Shown one piece after another: positions 61,368-64,000 of a DNA stretch of 64,000 nucleotides. The stretch covers positions 1-64,000 of the forward strand of contig VXSB01000051.1 in the NCBI GenBank assembly GCA_009838175.1, read 5' to 3'. Source of the DNA: Chloroflexota bacterium. Its GTDB lineage: Bacteria > Chloroflexota > Dehalococcoidia > Lucifugimonadales > Lucifugimonadaceae. Below the pieces are notes generated by a model that saw nothing but the letters and a program-made list of their open reading frames with translations, searched no databases and was not told where the DNA came from. A program made the translations under genes and the position numbers. Each line of letters starts with the position of its first letter. Positions within the stretch are counted from its first letter, which is position 1.

Positions 61368-62504
61368 ATGACCCGCGAACCATCAAATCACTCTGAACCC
61401 GGACGCGATGCCGACTCCGGCGTGTCTGACATGCTCCGCGAACTCTCAGGTGCCGACGACACCCGCGCACGTTCAATCATCGCAGCTTGGAACGAGTGGA
61501 AGGTTCAAGACGTCTTGGAAACCGTAACCGAGTTGCGGCAAGTGGCAGATACCGATCGATCATTGGAGTTCGACGCCCTCTTCAGAGCCGCGATCACATT
61601 TCCGGCGGTAGAAGTGCGGCTAGAGTGCATACGCGCTTTGTCTGATGGCGGCAGCGTCAACACCGCAAACGCATTGATCGGCGTCTTGGAACGAGACGAA
61701 TCGGCACAGCTACGCGCCGCCGCCGCGGAGGCGCTGAACGGATTCTCCGACCCATCCCAGTCACGCAACGCATCGCGGTCCACTCTGATGCGAATCTCCG
61801 ACGCTCTACGCAACGCCACCGATGTCGACGAGCGGTCCGTTCGCGGAAAGGCCCTCAGGTCCCTGGCTGCAATGCGCCACGAAGACGCGCCCGACGTCAT
61901 CGACACAATGTACGACGAGGCGCTTGACGACCCAGTTCTGATGTCCGATGTCCTGTTGGCGATGGGCGAATCTGGTGATCGATCGTGGCTGCCGACAATC
62001 GAAGACGGTTTCTACAGCAACAATCCGAATATCCGAATCGCCGCCGTACTGGCGTTCGGCAACATCGCCGGCGATGACGACATACACAGCCTGTCCGAAC
62101 CCTTCGACGACCACATTCTGGAAGTCCAGATGGCGACGATCCAAGCATTGGAACAGGTCGGAACACCACAAGCCCGCGAAATGCTTTCGCTCGCGGTCTC
62201 TAGCAGTGAACCCGAAGTGCAACAACTCGCACAGGCTGCACTCGACGCCCTTAAGGCGGAAGACGACCTGATGTACGCCGTTTCGCCAACCATGGTAGAA
62301 CGCGGCCTGTTTGGCGTGCCCGCAGCAGCACGAACCGATTCGCGCAACATGTCGCGCTACGACGCACCGACTGAGGAAGGCTGGGCCAACGTCACCTCAG
62401 AGGGCCAAGAAGTCGATGTCGCCGAAAACCCAGAAGACATCGGCGAAGACTACGAAGACTACCTAGAATCCGACGAATTCTTCAAAGAATCGAACGTCGA
62501 TTAA
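61368..62504 (+). CDS. HEAT-repeat protein
   Basis: The 378-residue protein is built of helical repeats of about 30-35 residues over residues ~60-310, with typical turns such as VEVRLECIRALSDGGS, AQLRAAAAEALNGF, PNIRIAAVLAFGNI and PEVQQLAQAALDAL. It begins with an acidic, disordered segment and ends with an acidic tail (EDIGEDYEDYLESDEFF). HEAT repeats bind other proteins; no partner can be named. It follows the tldD-tldE pair, but no functional link is shown. Confidence 0.8.
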   Translation: MTREPSNHSEPGRDADSGVSDMLRELSGADDTRARSIIAAWNEWKVQDVLETVTELRQVADTDRSLEFDALFRAAITFPAVEVRLECIRALSDGGSVNTANALIGVLERDESAQLRAAAAEALNGFSDPSQSRNASRSTLMRISDALRNATDVDERSVRGKALRSLAAMRHEDAPDVIDTMYDEALDDPVLMSDVLLAMGESGDRSWLPTIEDGFYSNNPNIRIAAVLAFGNIAGDDDIHSLSEPFDDHILEVQMATIQALEQVGTPQAREMLSLAVSSSEPEVQQLAQAALDALKAEDDLMYAVSPTMVERGLFGVPAAARTDSRNMSRYDAPTEEGWANVTSEGQEVDVAENPEDIGEDYEDYLESDEFFKESNVD

Positions 62505-63035
62505 TTCCCCCTTTCGCATGGACGAAAGGGGGTCAGGGGGTATGCGGGCGGGCGTTTGCACAACCAACGACAATCCCCTCTCCCCTCCGTGGGAGAGGGC
62601 TAGGGTGAGGGGGAACAAGGCAAACTACACCCTCCATCCCCTCTATCCCGCCTATCCATGCAAATTCCCCCCTCTGTCCTCCCGTCATTCCGGCGAAAGC
62701 CGGCGCTTCAGCGGACGGAACGTCCATCCAGAAGGGCGGGGTGAACAGAGGGAACCCTAGACTTTTGCAAAACTCACCTTTATTCCCCCTTTCGCATGGA
62801 CGAAAGGGGGTCAGGGGGTATGCGGGCGGACGTGCGGGGCAAGGCCAGAGTTTCGCACTGCACCCCCTTTGTCCTCCCCCATCCTGTCTATCCATGTAAA
62901 TTCCCCCACGTCATTCCGGCAAAAGCCGGAATCCAGAGGGGCAGTGCAACTTGGGAAGCGTCTTGAAATCGAGTTCTGCATAGAACCCTTACCAGTGAAG
63001 ATTAAGATTGGTTCAAAAGCCTCGACTACCAGACA
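62505..63035. repeat. 531-bp composite repeat region, no gene
   Basis: No gene is seen. Repeat units occur in two similar rows: a C-like hairpin at 62507-62553 (CCCCCTTTCGCATGGACGAA core), family B at 62575-62613, a CTATCCATG(C/T)AAATT element at about 62628-62667 and family A at 62683-62705; then the C-like hairpin again at 62784-62833, the CTATCCATG element at 62868-62907 and family A at 62909-62940. The second row lacks the B unit. The last ~90 bp ahead of rpe are unique and probably hold its promoter. Confidence 0.75.
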
Positions 63036-63728
63036 ATGGCAAAAATATCCGCATCCCTTCTCTCCGCCGACTTCGGATACCTAGCCGATTCCATAAAAGC
63101 CGCCGAGAATGCAGGCGTCGACGAGTTTCACTTCGATGTCATGGACGGACACTTCGTCCCCAACCTAACCTTCGGACCTCCCATCTTAGAAGCAGTGAAA
63201 CGTCACGCAACCCTACCCATCGACGTTCACGTCATGGAGCGTTCTCCCGAAGTCATGATCCCCGTCCTAGCCTCCGCCGGCGGCGACATCATCACCGTCC
63301 ACATCGAAGGCGTTGCCGACATCGATCAGACCATCGACATCATTCTCGAAGCCGGCGCCCAACCAGCCGTCGCGATCCGTCCCCGAACGCCCGTCTCGGC
63401 GCTATGGCCCGTAGCCGACCGCATTAGACGAGTCTTGGTCATGACCGTGGAACCCGGCTTCGGCGGTCAAGACTTCCTCCCCGACACGCTGCCCAAAATC
63501 AGCGAAGCACTCTCCATGATGCAGACCATCCACTCCGACAATCCATTCGAGATCGCCGTAGACGGCGGCATCAAATCCGCAACCATTGCCCCCACCCTAA
63601 ACGCCGGCGCCACCACCTTCATCTCCGGCTCAAGCATCTTCTCCCACCCCCAAGGCGTCCAAAAAGGCGTCGCCACCCTCCGCGAAAAACTAGCAACCGC
63701 CAACTCCCGTCCCCTTCGCGAAGCGTAA
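63036..63728 (+). CDS. rpe: Ribulose-phosphate 3-epimerase
   Basis: Rpe interconverts ribulose-5-phosphate and xylulose-5-phosphate in the pentose phosphate pathway. The 230-residue TIM barrel has SLLSADFGYL, FDVMDGHFVPNLTFGP with the metal-binding Asp, DVHVM with the metal His, TVEPGFGGQ and DGGI near the C-terminus. The final residues SRPLREA and the stop lie inside a family C repeat (63708-63768), so the C-terminal tail seems supplied by the repeat. Confidence 0.95.
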   Translation: MAKISASLLSADFGYLADSIKAAENAGVDEFHFDVMDGHFVPNLTFGPPILEAVKRHATLPIDVHVMERSPEVMIPVLASAGGDIITVHIEGVADIDQTIDIILEAGAQPAVAIRPRTPVSALWPVADRIRRVLVMTVEPGFGGQDFLPDTLPKISEALSMMQTIHSDNPFEIAVDGGIKSATIAPTLNAGATTFISGSSIFSHPQGVQKGVATLREKLATANSRPLREA

Positions 63729-63855
63729 GGGGACGCGGAGCGCAGCGAACGCAGGGGATGCCCGCCGAGGCGGGGAACCTCAATCCACCACCAACCCTAT
63801 TCGCAAACCACCACGCTATCAGTAGCACTGTCATTCCCACGAAGGCGGGAATCCA
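63708..63855. repeat. Family C copy 6 and degenerate family A copy
   Basis: Family C covers 63708-63768 (CCCCTTCGCGAAGCGTAAGGGG hairpin, then GCGCAGCGAACGCAGGGGATGC). A family A-like palindrome with changed core (TTCCCACGAAGGCGGGAA) lies at about 63830-63855. The C copy overlaps the end of rpe. Confidence 0.75.
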
Positions 63856-63887
63856 AGCGTCAATCAACCCAGTAGAATCTGATCAGA

Positions 63888-64000
63888 ATGCTTGGGGAGT
63901 TACATAAGGCCAGTTCACTTTTGAACGGAGCAGAGCCTTGGCCGGTTCTTAGCCTTTTTTCGGGAGCTGGCGGATTTGACTTGGGATTCAGACGCGCGGG
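63888..64000 (+). CDS. Cytosine-C5 DNA methyltransferase, N-terminal fragment
   Basis: The frame from the ATG at MLGELHKASSLLNGAEPWPV runs off the window edge after 37 codons. It ends in LFSGAGGFDLGFRRAG, which is motif I of cytosine-5 DNA methyltransferases, the S-adenosylmethionine site. This suggests a modification enzyme, possibly of a restriction-modification or orphan type; the catalytic PCQ and ENV motifs lie outside the window. A degenerate family A repeat lies 32 bp upstream. Confidence 0.75.
   Translation, partial: MLGELHKASSLLNGAEPWPVLSLFSGAGGFDLGFRRA

Noticed and set aside
62505-63035. CRISPR-like array
   Set aside because: Repeats are of several families with irregular spacing and palindromic form; there are no equal-length spacers or cas genes.

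Overview
The window looks like chromosomal DNA of a bacterium, most plausibly a Chloroflexota member of the SAR202/Dehalococcoidia type. The signs are bacterial housekeeping genes (polA, pheST, fabF, folC, argJB, moeA, a bacterial tRNA-Asp), a lipoprotein with the Pro/Thr-rich linkers common in Chloroflexota, and several degradative paralogues of enolase-superfamily, Ldh2 and HpcH type. This placement is inference; no rRNA is present. Genes lie in short operons on both strands with many 1-11 bp overlaps. No phage, insertion sequence or CRISPR array is visible.

Layout. 1-303: GC-rich, hairpin-dense noncoding DNA of unknown identity. 0.3-2 kb: an orphan CoA-transferase alpha subunit with an HpcH/HpaI aldolase. 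2-9 kb: MOSC protein, an ABC-2 exporter, alpha/beta hydrolase, SDR, EEP-family protein, FolB and an M28 lipoprotein peptidase. 9-17.6 kb: NudC, an enolase-superfamily enzyme, a CPA2 antiporter with CBS domains, DNA polymerase I and a RibD-C/DHFR-fold protein. 17.6-24 kb: serine hydrolase, a divergent DUF5343/ParB-like pair, Ldh2-family dehydrogenase and an M20 peptidase. 24-32 kb: a 1367-residue secreted protein made of about 11 PPC-like repeats, a DUF559 nuclease-fold gene, tRNA-Asp, a DUF362 protein and a thioredoxin-reductase-like flavoprotein, with many short palindromic repeats between them. 32-42.7 kb: argJ-argB, an SDR, pheS-pheT-moeA, a small HTH-like protein and an EtfD-like membrane Fe-S oxidoreductase. 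42.7-49 kb: VOC protein, an OsmC-family gene with an in-frame UGA at the catalytic Cys position (a probable selenoprotein), an ICMT-like methyltransferase, and pheA at the end of a trkH/RCK/USP potassium-uptake operon. 49-53 kb: an archaeal-type 4-phosphopantoate--beta-alanine ligase with a GNAT enzyme, a 2-hydroxyacid dehydrogenase, two small envelope proteins and an Fpg glycosylase. 53-64 kb: an exported protein, a rhamnonate dehydratase-like enzyme, an undescribed 37-codon Gly-rich gene, fabF, folC, tldD-tldE, a HEAT-repeat protein, rpe and the first codons of a cytosine-C5 DNA methyltransferase.

The main second-look items are the UGA-containing OsmC gene with a GC hairpin at SECIS distance, the archaeal-type CoA-pathway ligase in a bacterial setting, a folC gene that appears to have absorbed two short palindromic repeats in frame, the Gly-rich mini-gene bounded by two perfect hairpins, and the unexplained structured region at the left edge. 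Several families of dispersed palindromic repeats fill the intergenic spaces and in places supply coding sequence or stop codons.
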